A stretch of DNA of 7,049 bases from an uncultured Alistipes sp. (lineage in GTDB: Bacteria; Bacteroidota; Bacteroidia; Bacteroidales; Rikenellaceae). Where the stretch lies: NCBI GenBank assembly GCA_900769525.1, contig CAAGGY010000154.1, positions 1 through 7,049 on the forward strand, given 5' to 3'. This document shows, in pieces, positions 1 through 6,711 of the stretch (positions are counted from its first letter, which is position 1; each line of letters opens with the position of its first letter). The notes beneath the pieces were generated by a model. That model was not told where the DNA came from. It ran no database searches and saw nothing but the letters and a program-made list of their open reading frames with translations. The position numbers and the translations under genes were made by a program.

Positions 1-74
1 GGCTTGTCTGTCTTCTGGCAGGCTTCAAATGCAAGTGCAGCGAATGCAAATGCGAAGAATTTTGTGAATTTCAT
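1..74 (-). CDS. N-terminal fragment of a second putative lipoprotein, possibly Omp28-like (runs off the left edge)
   Basis: An ATG at 74-72 on the minus strand opens a frame that reads to the window edge without a stop. The first 24 residues are MKFTKFFAFAFAALAFEACQ followed by KTDK: a Lys-containing start, a hydrophobic stretch of Phe, Ala and Leu, and Cys19 as the likely lipidated residue. Position -1 is Ala as expected, but Glu at -2 and Phe at -3 make the lipobox imperfect. The signal peptide matches that of the gene just upstream at 14 of 19 positions, with Cys19 in the same place, which suggests a tandem paralogue, or at least a shared signal-peptide origin. It lies 33 bases downstream of that gene on the same strand, so it is probably the fourth cistron of the operon. 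The mature domain is outside the window, so Omp28 membership is inferred. Confidence 0.7.
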   Translation of the reverse strand, partial: MKFTKFFAFAFAALAFEACQKTDK

Positions 75-107
75 AGCTTTAAAAATGTTTTAAGTTGTTG
101 ATAATGT

Positions 108-1202
108 CTATTTATAGTCGTAAGTTACAACGTCGTTCATTGGGCAGATAGCCACGTTAGCGACCTCAAACTGACCCTTTGCGTTCTTAGCGCTCACGAT
201 AACCATAACCTTGAGGTTATCACGATTCCACTTGTTGCCGACGATGTTGAGCGTAAGAGCCGTAGACTTAGTCTCGCCAGCAGCAATAGCACCAAGGTCT
301 ACGCCCGAGATATCGTTGCTCGATACACGCTGTCGAATAGCGTTGTCGTGGGTGTTCATCCACTCCTCGGTAGCATTTGTCTGCTTAGCGTAGATGCCAT
401 CCTCCAACAACCACGCTGTGATGCGATAGTCGTTAGCCACAGCAGCCTTAACCTCGGTGTTTACGATAACCGATGCTGAGGCGAGTGTTGCAGCAGCAGC
501 GATACCTGCGTCAGCACCCTCAGCCTTCCACAACTGATCAATCTGACCCATGATGTGAGCATCGTTGTAGCTCGACTGTGTGGTGTGGTAGAAGTTGTAG
601 GTCAATGTTGGGTAGCTCGACACGCCGTGGTGGTTTGATATCACGCTTGCAGCACCAGAGAATGCAGGGTCACCATTAGAGTATGTATGAGCCATAGCCT
701 CGTAGTACTTAGAGTGGTAGTCGCCAGTCTTTGAAACATTCTCGAGCGCCTTCATCATCTGTGGGCAGTAGCCACAAGTGTTACCTGTGTGGTCAACGAG
801 CAAGATGCGGTGGTTGAACACGGTGTTCTCAGGCTGTGCATCCTCAGGCAATGCAGGGATTGTTGGCACAACAGAGACCTTGACAGAATTGGTGATGATG
901 GTGCCCACAACAGCATAGAACTCATACTCACCATCAAATGTTGGTGTGAATGGGTTGTCGACCACCGTGTAGTCGTGGCTCTTGTCGTAGATTACTGCCT
1001 CAGCAGTGAGGTCTGTGCCATCTGCTGCGGTCACGGTAAACTCGATGGGGGTGTTAACCTCCACTGAGTTGTTGTTTGCAACAAGCGTAGCGTCGCCTGT
1101 AGGCTTATGCTCGTTGCCACCACTACCTGGGTTCTTCTCAGTGTCGCAACCAACAAATGCTAAAGCAGCGAGCGCCAAGGCGAAAAATTTGGTAAGTTTC
1201 AT
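108..1202 (-). CDS. Omp28-related outer-membrane lipoprotein with thioredoxin-like CGYC motif
   Basis: This is a 364-residue lipoprotein. Residues 1-18 form a type II signal peptide ending in FVG before Cys19, followed by a flexible Gly/Asn/Lys-rich linker to about residue 38. Residues 38-112 are rich in short beta strands and look like an Ig-like domain. Residues 130-360 resemble the Omp28 family of Bacteroidota, which has a thioredoxin-like fold: LLVDHTG leads into Cys143-Gly-Tyr-Cys146, and SSYP places Pro198 where thioredoxin folds carry their cis-proline. One more cysteine, Cys353, lies near the C terminus. Family knowledge places such proteins in the outer membrane, possibly at the surface. 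A redox role is inferred from the CxxC and from the TlpA-like gene two cistrons upstream. The stop of the preceding gene is only 17 bases away, so co-transcription is likely. The ATG at 1202 is chosen because the signal peptide begins there. No Shine-Dalgarno sequence is seen, only an A/T-rich leader. Confidence 0.85.
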   Translation of the reverse strand: MKLTKFFALALAALAFVGCDTEKNPGSGGNEHKPTGDATLVANNNSVEVNTPIEFTVTAADGTDLTAEAVIYDKSHDYTVVDNPFTPTFDGEYEFYAVVGTIITNSVKVSVVPTIPALPEDAQPENTVFNHRILLVDHTGNTCGYCPQMMKALENVSKTGDYHSKYYEAMAHTYSNGDPAFSGAASVISNHHGVSSYPTLTYNFYHTTQSSYNDAHIMGQIDQLWKAEGADAGIAAAATLASASVIVNTEVKAAVANDYRITAWLLEDGIYAKQTNATEEWMNTHDNAIRQRVSSNDISGVDLGAIAAGETKSTALTLNIVGNKWNRDNLKVMVIVSAKNAKGQFEVANVAICPMNDVVTYDYK

Positions 1203-1219
1203 AACTTAAACGTTCTTGT

Positions 1220-2935
1220 TTAGAATGAGAGTGTCATCGCAAGGTTTACACCTGTGAAGGCTGGCTGGAAGCGGCATACACCACCTGAGCATACATATCC
1301 TGCACGGTTACGGCCGTAAGAGAGCTGTGCACGGAAGCTCTTGTATGTGAAGCTTGCACCAACCTGGTAGTAGTGCAACAACTCGTGGTCGTACTCGTAG
1401 CTGTTGATATTCATATAGTAGTTACCATAAGCACCATCCTGCATAGGCTCGCAGTTCCACATATCGCTAACGTAGAAGCTGAACATAGGAGCAAAGTTAT
1501 ACTCGATGGTTGCAGCTACCCAGTCACCCTCGTAATCGTTAGATGCGAGATACTGTGCCTCGAAGCGCAAAGAGTGCTTCTTGTTAATCTTATAGGTAAC
1601 GTCTGCTACGAAGATGTGTGAACGGCAGTAGTGAGCCTCAGCACTATCGTAGTGGTTGATCTCCTCGTCCCAACGCTGGAAAGAGTAGAGGAAGGTAGTC
1701 TTAAGCTGACGGTTCCACTGACGCTCTACGTCGAAGTTAGCGTCGATCCATACGTTGCGGCCCTCCATATCTCTGTCAGCAATCTGGTTGTAGTGGTCCA
1801 AGGTGTTGAACATAGAGAAGTTTACGTGGAAGTTCCAATACTTGCCACGAGCCTTAGGGTTGCGCAATGAGTAGTACAAGTCGATCTGACCACCTACCTC
1901 GCCACCAGTGTGAACGCTTGAACCACGATATGGGTTGAGGTTAGCAAGTGAGTAGGTGTGCTGACGAGTGAGCAATGGTAGGTAGTTCATTGAGTTACCA
2001 CCACCGATACCCATAGGGCGGAACTCGATGAATGTTGTCATGTTCTCCTGACGGCGGAATGACGCTGTGGCAGAGAATCGCTTGTAGTTGTAGCCAAGGT
2101 CGAGGCTTGTGATGTGGCCCTTAGCACCGTTGAGCATAGGGTTAAAGATGTCGTTGTTGAGCTTTGACGCTGTCTCGAAACGGAGTGAGAAGCCCTTTGC
2201 CTCGAGGTTAAAGCGTGCAGAGAGCATGTGGAGAACATCACGACCAACACCTTTATCCAAGTAGTTTAACTTCACATCCTTCTGATAACGACCAACATAG
2301 CTACCCTCCAATGATACTACACCCTCGGTCCAGCCAGCCATCTCAGAGAATGAGAGTGAGATGTCGCTACCCCAAATAGCTGTGTTGGAGCGAACATCGT
2401 AAAGACGTGGCATACCAGCCACAGCCTTAAGGCTGACCATATTCTTGTAGTTGTAGTGAAGGCGAGCACCTGCCAAAGAGTTGTTGAAGCCCAAAGCACG
2501 GTCCTCATAAGCACGGAAGATAAAACCGTTACCAAACTGGTCGTAAATATCACCAACACGAACACCCCAGTTCTTATCCTCCCACTGAACATACTTTGTG
2601 ATGAACATATTCACCTTGCTTGTGCGCTGTGAGTAGTCGTAGAAGTCGTAGCCATACAATGCAGGGAGGTAGGCGTCAACCTGAATACCTGCAGAGAAAC
2701 GACCGAGCGAGTAGTCAACCTTAACGTAGTCGTTAGAACCGAAGTTACCACGTGTGCGCTTCTCAGGCAGAACAAGACCAATATCCTCGAGCTTCTTGTC
2801 AGGAGCGTAGTATGAGTTGTTGCTCTCTACAGCGATTGAGATCTGACCCTCGCCAACCTTAATCTGTGCTGAAGCCTCGTTTGCAACAAACGATGCAGCA
2901 ATGAAAAGGCTAATAAAAAGTAAAAATTTCTTCAT
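1220..2935 (-). CDS. Putative outer-membrane beta-barrel protein, DUF6029-like
   Basis: This is a 571-residue exported protein. Residues 1-23 are a signal peptide ending ASA before Gln24. The rest is a long run of alternating aromatic/hydrophobic and polar segments with many Tyr, Asn and Gly, typical of beta strands, and the last residue is Phe571 (TLSF), as expected for an outer-membrane barrel. The segment around 129-146 (GDIYDQFGNGFIFRAYED) resembles the conserved core I associate with DUF6029 proteins of Bacteroidota; this is recognition from memory, not a search. Cysteines are few: Cys437, Cys495 and the close pair Cys549/Cys554 in the last hairpin (CSGGVC). Molecular function is unknown; a porin-like, scaffold or client role would all fit. 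A longer frame could begin at a TTG at 2983. It was rejected because it adds 16 polar residues ahead of a good signal peptide and starts inside a hairpin. The gene sits 76 bases after the tlpA-like gene. Confidence 0.75.
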   Translation of the reverse strand: MKKFLLFISLFIAASFVANEASAQIKVGEGQISIAVESNNSYYAPDKKLEDIGLVLPEKRTRGNFGSNDYVKVDYSLGRFSAGIQVDAYLPALYGYDFYDYSQRTSKVNMFITKYVQWEDKNWGVRVGDIYDQFGNGFIFRAYEDRALGFNNSLAGARLHYNYKNMVSLKAVAGMPRLYDVRSNTAIWGSDISLSFSEMAGWTEGVVSLEGSYVGRYQKDVKLNYLDKGVGRDVLHMLSARFNLEAKGFSLRFETASKLNNDIFNPMLNGAKGHITSLDLGYNYKRFSATASFRRQENMTTFIEFRPMGIGGGNSMNYLPLLTRQHTYSLANLNPYRGSSVHTGGEVGGQIDLYYSLRNPKARGKYWNFHVNFSMFNTLDHYNQIADRDMEGRNVWIDANFDVERQWNRQLKTTFLYSFQRWDEEINHYDSAEAHYCRSHIFVADVTYKINKKHSLRFEAQYLASNDYEGDWVAATIEYNFAPMFSFYVSDMWNCEPMQDGAYGNYYMNINSYEYDHELLHYYQVGASFTYKSFRAQLSYGRNRAGYVCSGGVCRFQPAFTGVNLAMTLSF

Positions 2936-2962
2936 TTCGGAAAGTTTATATTTTGGCACAAT

Positions 2963-2988
2963 GGGAGTTACAGTCTCCTGCAACTCCC
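2963..2988 (-). promoter_or_regulatory. Intercistronic hairpin with GAGA tetraloop
   Basis: On the minus strand GGGAGTTGCAG is followed by GAGA and then CTGTAACTCCC. This gives an 11-bp stem with a single G-U pair and a GNRA-type tetraloop. It lies between the tlpA-like gene and the DUF6029-like gene, 27 bases before the latter's start. No T-run follows, so it is not a typical intrinsic terminator. A role in mRNA stability or in setting different expression of the two cistrons is plausible but inferred. Confidence 0.55.
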
Positions 2989-3011
2989 CGTGTCATAGTT
3001 TTTAGTACAAA

Positions 3012-3494
3012 TTACTTAGCGCTCTTAACCTCCTCAAAGAGCTTCTGCTCGCTACCTGGAGTGTAGCCTGAGTGTGAAGCGATGATGTTGCCATTACCAT
3101 CAACAACGAATGTGTGTGGAGTGAGGCTCACGTTCATAGCACGCTTGAGATCCTGGTTCTTGTCGTAGAGGCATACGAAGTCGTCCCAACCGTTACCAGA
3201 GGTCATAGCACGTGCACGGCTAACAGTACGAGCGTCGTCAACAGATACTGCAACAACCTTGAATGCTACCTCCTCCAACCACTCTGGAAGATAGTCGTTG
3301 ATAGCGTTAAGCTCCATGATACATGGCTTGCAAGTTGTAGACCAGAATGAGATAATCATTGGAGTACCATCAACGAGCTCCTTGATTGAAATCACCTTAC
3401 CCTCCTGGTTCTCAACCTTAACGTCTGGAAGAGACTGAGCTGAAGCAGTGAAGCCCATAACGAGGGCAACCATCAAAAACAAAAACTTTTTCAT
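3012..3494 (-). CDS. Secreted TlpA/ResA-like thioredoxin-fold protein (CKPC)
   Basis: This is a 160-residue protein. Residues 1-19 form a signal peptide ending TASA before Gln20, with no lipobox, so the product is probably soluble in the periplasm. The remainder is one compact thioredoxin fold of the TlpA/ResA/AhpC-like type: the opening strand SLPDVKVENQEGK, then ISFWSTTC with Trp51 and the active site Cys55-Lys-Pro-Cys58, VVAVSVDD (81-87), and LTPHTFVVDGNG with the cis-proline Pro126. Family members reduce disulfides in exported proteins, using electrons from inner-membrane partners such as DsbD/CcdA; no such partner is in the window. A third cysteine, Cys108, is not part of the motif. It is the first gene of the leftward operon, with a 335-base divergent region upstream. 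The ATG at 3494 starts directly at the MKKF of the signal peptide. TlpA-fold assignment is firm; the substrate is unknown. Confidence 0.9.
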   Translation of the reverse strand: MKKFLFLMVALVMGFTASAQSLPDVKVENQEGKVISIKELVDGTPMIISFWSTTCKPCIMELNAINDYLPEWLEEVAFKVVAVSVDDARTVSRARAMTSGNGWDDFVCLYDKNQDLKRAMNVSLTPHTFVVDGNGNIIASHSGYTPGSEQKLFEEVKSAK

Positions 3495-3829
3495 TGTTCT
3501 AAAAAAATGTTTAGTTAATAATTATTTCTATCCCATGTTCTGCGCATCTTGCAAACTACCTAACCATATAACGCCGTAAAAGGGGTGTTGGTATTCAGTA
3601 ACTTACATTTCGTGCGCCACCTTATCTATTTTATTCGTGTGCAAGATAGTGATTTTCTCGCAAACTTGAGCATTTTTTTGTAAAAAAAACGGTGAACTGC
3701 CAAAAAATGGGGTTGAATGGTACTATCTCGCATATCAATGTGGGTCTTTCGGTGGGGTGGCGCTGTGGTTTATCAAAAAAATTGTTATCTTTGCCAAAAT
3801 AACTTTTGTGTCACCGAAAACTAACTTAA
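3495..3829. other. Divergent intergenic region between the tlpA-like operon and the GH5 gene
   Basis: These 335 bases carry no convincing coding frame. The region is A/T-rich, with a T7-GT-A8 tract at 3673-3689 that could bend DNA or form a weak hairpin. The rightward promoter candidate is listed separately. For the leftward operon only weak candidates are seen: a TTTG at 3555-3552 (minus strand, within GTAGTTTG) with TTTTA about 17 bases further upstream, and TATCTTGC at 3648-3641, which matches the Bacteroides -7 box poorly. The leader just before the tlpA-like start is A/T-rich without a Shine-Dalgarno sequence. Imperfect inverted copies of CACTATCTTGC (3651-3641) and TACTATCTCGC (3721-3731) match at 9 of 11 bases and may be chance. 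No riboswitch or small RNA is recognisable. Confidence 0.6.
3764..3793 (+). promoter_or_regulatory. Candidate Bacteroides-type promoter for the GH5 gene
   Basis: TATCTTTG at 3786-3793 is an exact match to the Bacteroidota -7 consensus TAnnTTTG. The -33 element is weaker: TGTG at 3764-3767, one mismatch from TTTG, with an 18-base spacer against the usual 19-20. Transcription would start near 3800, giving a leader of about 30 bases before the ATG at 3830. Confidence 0.5.
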
Positions 3830-5161
3830 ATGATGAGAATTTTTAGACTTTCGATTCTATTGCTCGCAGTGGGCGTCGTGTCACTCTTAACAGCTTGTAA
3901 CTCAGAGGGTGGCAAGGCGACGATTATCACTGTTGAGAATGGCCAATTTATGCGTAACGGCGAGCCCTACTACTTCGTGGGTACTAACTTCTGGTATGGT
4001 GCAATCCTCGGCTCTGAGGGCGAGGGTGGCAACCGTGAGCGTCTTGTCAAGGAGCTCGACTTTATGAAGGCAAACGGCATCGACAACCTCCGTGTATTGG
4101 TAGGTGGCGAGGGCGAAAATGGCCTCTTGGGTAAGATTGAGCCTAACCTTCAGCCTACTCCTGGCCAGTATAACGACGATGTTTTGGCTGGTCTTGACTA
4201 TCTTCTTATGGAGCTTGGCAAACGTGAGATGACCGCTGTGCTATACTTTAACAATGCCTGGGAGTGGAGTGGCGGTTTCACTCAGTATGTAGCTTGGGCT
4301 AATGAGACCCCTGTGCTTGTGCCACGTGTCGACGGCTGGTTCTCGTACAACGAGTTTGCAGGTGAATTTGTGCGTAACGAGCGTGCTAAGCAGATCTTCT
4401 ATGACCACTTGCGCTATATCATCAGCCGCACAAATCGCTACACTGGCGTTAAGTATATCGACGACCCAGCCATCTTCTCTTGGCAGATTTGCAACGAGCC
4501 ACGTGCCTTCAGCGCAACACGTGAGGGTGAGAATCAGGAGGCCTTTGCTGAGTGGATTGCGACGTCGGCAAAGATTATCCGTGAGTTAGACCCTAACCAC
4601 ATGATATCTACAGGCTCGGAGGGCTTCTATGGTTGCGAGTGGAGTATGGAGCTTTGCGAGAAGATTCACGCCCTCGACGAGATTTCGTATGTCAACTGCC
4701 ACGTTTGGCCATACAACTGGAAGTGGATGCGTGGTGAGGCTATGCGTGAGGATTTGCAGCGCTCGTGCGAGAATACTGAGGAGTATATTAATATGCACCT
4801 TGAGCTTGGTCGTAAGATCGCGAAACCTGTTGTGGTAGAGGAGTTTGGTATGCCACGTGATAATATGGACTTCCATAAGGGTAGCTCTGTCACCTGCCGT
4901 GATATCTATTATACCTTCGTGTTTGATCTTATCGTGAAGGCACGTGAGGCTAATGATGTCTTTGCTGGTTGTAACTTCTGGAGCTGGGGTGGCTATGCCG
5001 AGACTCATGTCGAGGACCATGAGTATTGGGCTAAGGGCGACGACTATACTGGCGATCCAGCACAGGAGCAGCAGGGACTAAACTCTATCTTTGTTGAGGA
5101 TGAGTCTACAATGACAATTATTCGCAATACAAACCTTCGTCTTGGCAATATCGCAGAGTAG
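3830..5161 (+). CDS. Glycoside hydrolase family 5 lipoprotein, mannan endo-1,4-beta-mannosidase-like
   Basis: This is a 443-residue lipoprotein enzyme. Residues 1-22 are a type II signal peptide with lipobox LTAC and lipid-carrying Cys23. The rest is a (beta/alpha)8 GH5 domain, most like the mannanase subfamily GH5_7. It has VENGQFMRNGEPYYFVGTNFW at the entry and LRVLVGGEGENG at strand 3. The acid/base Glu223 lies in WQICNEPR, His291 in HVWPYNW, and the nucleophile Glu338 in VVVEEFG. Trp384 and Trp386 occur in NFWSWGG, and GDPAQEQQGLNSIF closes the domain. Both catalytic glutamates are present, so it should be active. The family hydrolyses beta-1,4-mannosidic bonds in mannan or glucomannan; endo versus exo action cannot be told. 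Two adjacent ATGs (3830, 3833) could start it with no real difference. It stands alone between a promoter and a terminator, without SusC/SusD genes, so it is not in a visible polysaccharide utilisation locus. Confidence 0.88.
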   Translation: MMRIFRLSILLLAVGVVSLLTACNSEGGKATIITVENGQFMRNGEPYYFVGTNFWYGAILGSEGEGGNRERLVKELDFMKANGIDNLRVLVGGEGENGLLGKIEPNLQPTPGQYNDDVLAGLDYLLMELGKREMTAVLYFNNAWEWSGGFTQYVAWANETPVLVPRVDGWFSYNEFAGEFVRNERAKQIFYDHLRYIISRTNRYTGVKYIDDPAIFSWQICNEPRAFSATREGENQEAFAEWIATSAKIIRELDPNHMISTGSEGFYGCEWSMELCEKIHALDEISYVNCHVWPYNWKWMRGEAMREDLQRSCENTEEYINMHLELGRKIAKPVVVEEFGMPRDNMDFHKGSSVTCRDIYYTFVFDLIVKAREANDVFAGCNFWSWGGYAETHVEDHEYWAKGDDYTGDPAQEQQGLNSIFVEDESTMTIIRNTNLRLGNIAE

Positions 5162-5201
5162 CGGGGTTAGTATTTTAACAACTTATTCTCTCTCTTAGAT
5201 T

Positions 5202-5240
5202 TAGGGGCTGGCTAAAATTTTTTTAGCCAGCCCCTATTTT
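5202..5240 (+). terminator. Strong hairpin terminator between convergent GH5 gene and rpoN
   Basis: TAGGGGCTGGCTAAAA at 5202-5217 is perfectly repeated in inverse at 5221-5236, with a three-base TTT loop, and is followed by TTTT at 5237-5240. This is a 16-bp stem beginning 40 bases after the GH5 stop codon. The far end lies 17 bases beyond the rpoN stop on the other strand. Read leftward, the stem is followed by AAATCT rather than a T-run, although the A/T-rich top of the stem may still aid release, so it may also terminate rpoN, less surely. Confidence 0.9.
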
Positions 5241-5253
5241 ATAACACTTTGAT

Positions 5254-6681
5254 TTATATCTGCTTGCGCATTCGTGCAACAGGTATGTCGAGCATCTCTC
5301 GATACTTGGCCACGGTGCGTCGTGCAATGCGGTAGCCACGCTCGTTGAGAATATCCATAAGGTTCTCGTCTGTGAGCGGGTGGCGCTTATCCTCCGAGTC
5401 GATGCACTCCTGCAAGATGGTCTTAATCTCGTGGCTCGACACCTCCTCGCCCGACGATGTGTGCATAGCCTCCGAGAAGAGCGACTTGAGCAATATTATG
5501 CCAAAGTGAGTCTGTATGTACTTGCTATTCACCACACGTGATATTGTCGATACGTCGAGCTCTGTGCGGTCGGCTATGTCACGCAGAATCATCGGCTTGA
5601 GTTTGCTCTTGTCTCCATCCTGGAAGTATTCACGCTGAAAATCGAGGATTGTCTGCATCGTGCGCATTAGGGTGTCGTGGCGCTGCTTGATGGCCGATAT
5701 AAACCACTTTGCCGAGTCTATCTTCGACTTGACAAACTGCACAGCCTCCTTATCCTCCGCCTTGATAGTGCCATCGGGCGCTACCATATCCTTTATCATA
5801 TCACGATAGCGGCGTGATATGCGCACTTCGGGGATTCCCTGCGAGTTGAGCGTTAGGCGTAGTTCGCCATCGTTGTTGTCGAGCAGAAAGTCGGGCGTGA
5901 TGTATGGCGAAGTGTCGATGCCCCCCTCGGTGTAGAGGTTGCCTGGCTTGGGCGATAGGCTGCGTATGTAGTCGATAGCCTCACGAAACTCCTCCTCGCT
6001 GACGCCCAGGCGTGCGATAAGTCGCTCGTAGTGCTTCTTAGCAAATGCCTCAAAGTGCTGTGATACAATCTTATGGGCAAGACTCTTTGTCCTATTGTCG
6101 AGCGTCTGTTGGCGCATCTGAAGGATTAGACACTCCTGGAGTGTGCGTGCTCCAATGCCAGCAGGCTCGAGCTCCTGCACAATGCCCAGTATTCGCTCCA
6201 GCTCCTCGACGCTTACCTCAAGGCCTCGTGTGAATGCAAGGTCGTCGGAGAGTGATACGAGGTCACGACGTAGGTAGCCGTCATCGTCGATGCTGCCCAC
6301 GATATATGCCGCTACGACCATCTCCATCTCCGAGAGTGAGCGGAAGCGCAGTTGCTCGATAAGCGACTCGCCGAGCGAGCGACCCTCGGTGATGTAGACA
6401 GGGCGCTGCTTGTCGTCCTTCGAGAAGTTGTTTATGCGTGACTTGTATGATGGGGCATCGTCCTCACGGCCGATATACTCCTCGACAGATATCTTCTGGG
6501 GCTCGTCGCCCTCCTGCTCCTTAGCCTCTGGCTCCTCCTCCAACACGATATTCTCCTCGATTTCACGCTTAATGCGCTCCTCGAGCTGCATGGTGGGCAG
6601 CTCCAGAAGCTTAATCATCTGGATTTGTTGCGGTGAGATTTTAGTCTGCAACGCAATGGTCTGTTGAAGTCGGTTTGCCAT
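5254..6681 (-). CDS. rpoN: RNA polymerase sigma-54 factor
   Basis: This is a 475-residue protein of normal length for the family. Region I (1-50) is Gln/Leu-rich (LQQTIALQTKISPQQIQMIKL, LELPTMQLEERI) and in the family contacts activators and inhibits isomerisation. Region II (about 50-95) is short and acidic. The core-binding region covers about 95-290, with ELEPAGIGARTLQECLILQ at 170-188. The DNA-binding part follows: a helix-turn-helix around 366-391 (LRDIADRTELDVSTISRVVN) and the diagnostic RpoN box ARRTVAKYRE at 453-462, which reads the -24 element. The protein directs core polymerase to -24/-12 promoters and needs AAA+ enhancer-binding proteins, none of which is encoded here. The ATG at 6681 is chosen because region I starts there in full. 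The gene follows asnS by 113 bases on the same strand. No TAnnTTTG box is seen in that gap, so read-through from asnS is likely. Confidence 0.97.
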   Translation of the reverse strand: MANRLQQTIALQTKISPQQIQMIKLLELPTMQLEERIKREIEENIVLEEEPEAKEQEGDEPQKISVEEYIGREDDAPSYKSRINNFSKDDKQRPVYITEGRSLGESLIEQLRFRSLSEMEMVVAAYIVGSIDDDGYLRRDLVSLSDDLAFTRGLEVSVEELERILGIVQELEPAGIGARTLQECLILQMRQQTLDNRTKSLAHKIVSQHFEAFAKKHYERLIARLGVSEEEFREAIDYIRSLSPKPGNLYTEGGIDTSPYITPDFLLDNNDGELRLTLNSQGIPEVRISRRYRDMIKDMVAPDGTIKAEDKEAVQFVKSKIDSAKWFISAIKQRHDTLMRTMQTILDFQREYFQDGDKSKLKPMILRDIADRTELDVSTISRVVNSKYIQTHFGIILLKSLFSEAMHTSSGEEVSSHEIKTILQECIDSEDKRHPLTDENLMDILNERGYRIARRTVAKYREMLDIPVARMRKQI

Positions 6682-6711
6682 ATAATATATTATTAGTAAT
6701 CTGCCCTAAAC

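Noticed and set aside
789..1067. 92-residue plus-strand open frame antisense to the Omp28-like gene
   Set aside because: It has no recognisable domain, an odd composition, and lies wholly within a well-supported gene on the other strand.
2936..2983. N-terminal extension of the DUF6029-like gene by 16 residues
   Set aside because: The extension would start at a TTG inside a hairpin and puts polar residues before an excellent signal peptide that starts at the ATG at 2935.
3641..3731. Inverted pair CACTATCTTGC / TACTATCTCGC as an operator
   Set aside because: Only 9 of 11 bases match over about 70 bases of separation in an A/T-rich region; too weak to call a site.
3495..3829. Possible sigma-54 (-24/-12) promoter in the divergent region, prompted by nearby rpoN
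   Set aside because: TTGGCA occurs on the minus strand near 3705, but no GC follows at the required spacing.
4586..5020. 144-residue open frame on the minus strand inside the GH5 gene
   Set aside because: It is antisense to a gene with clear catalytic motifs and shows no domain or signal of its own.
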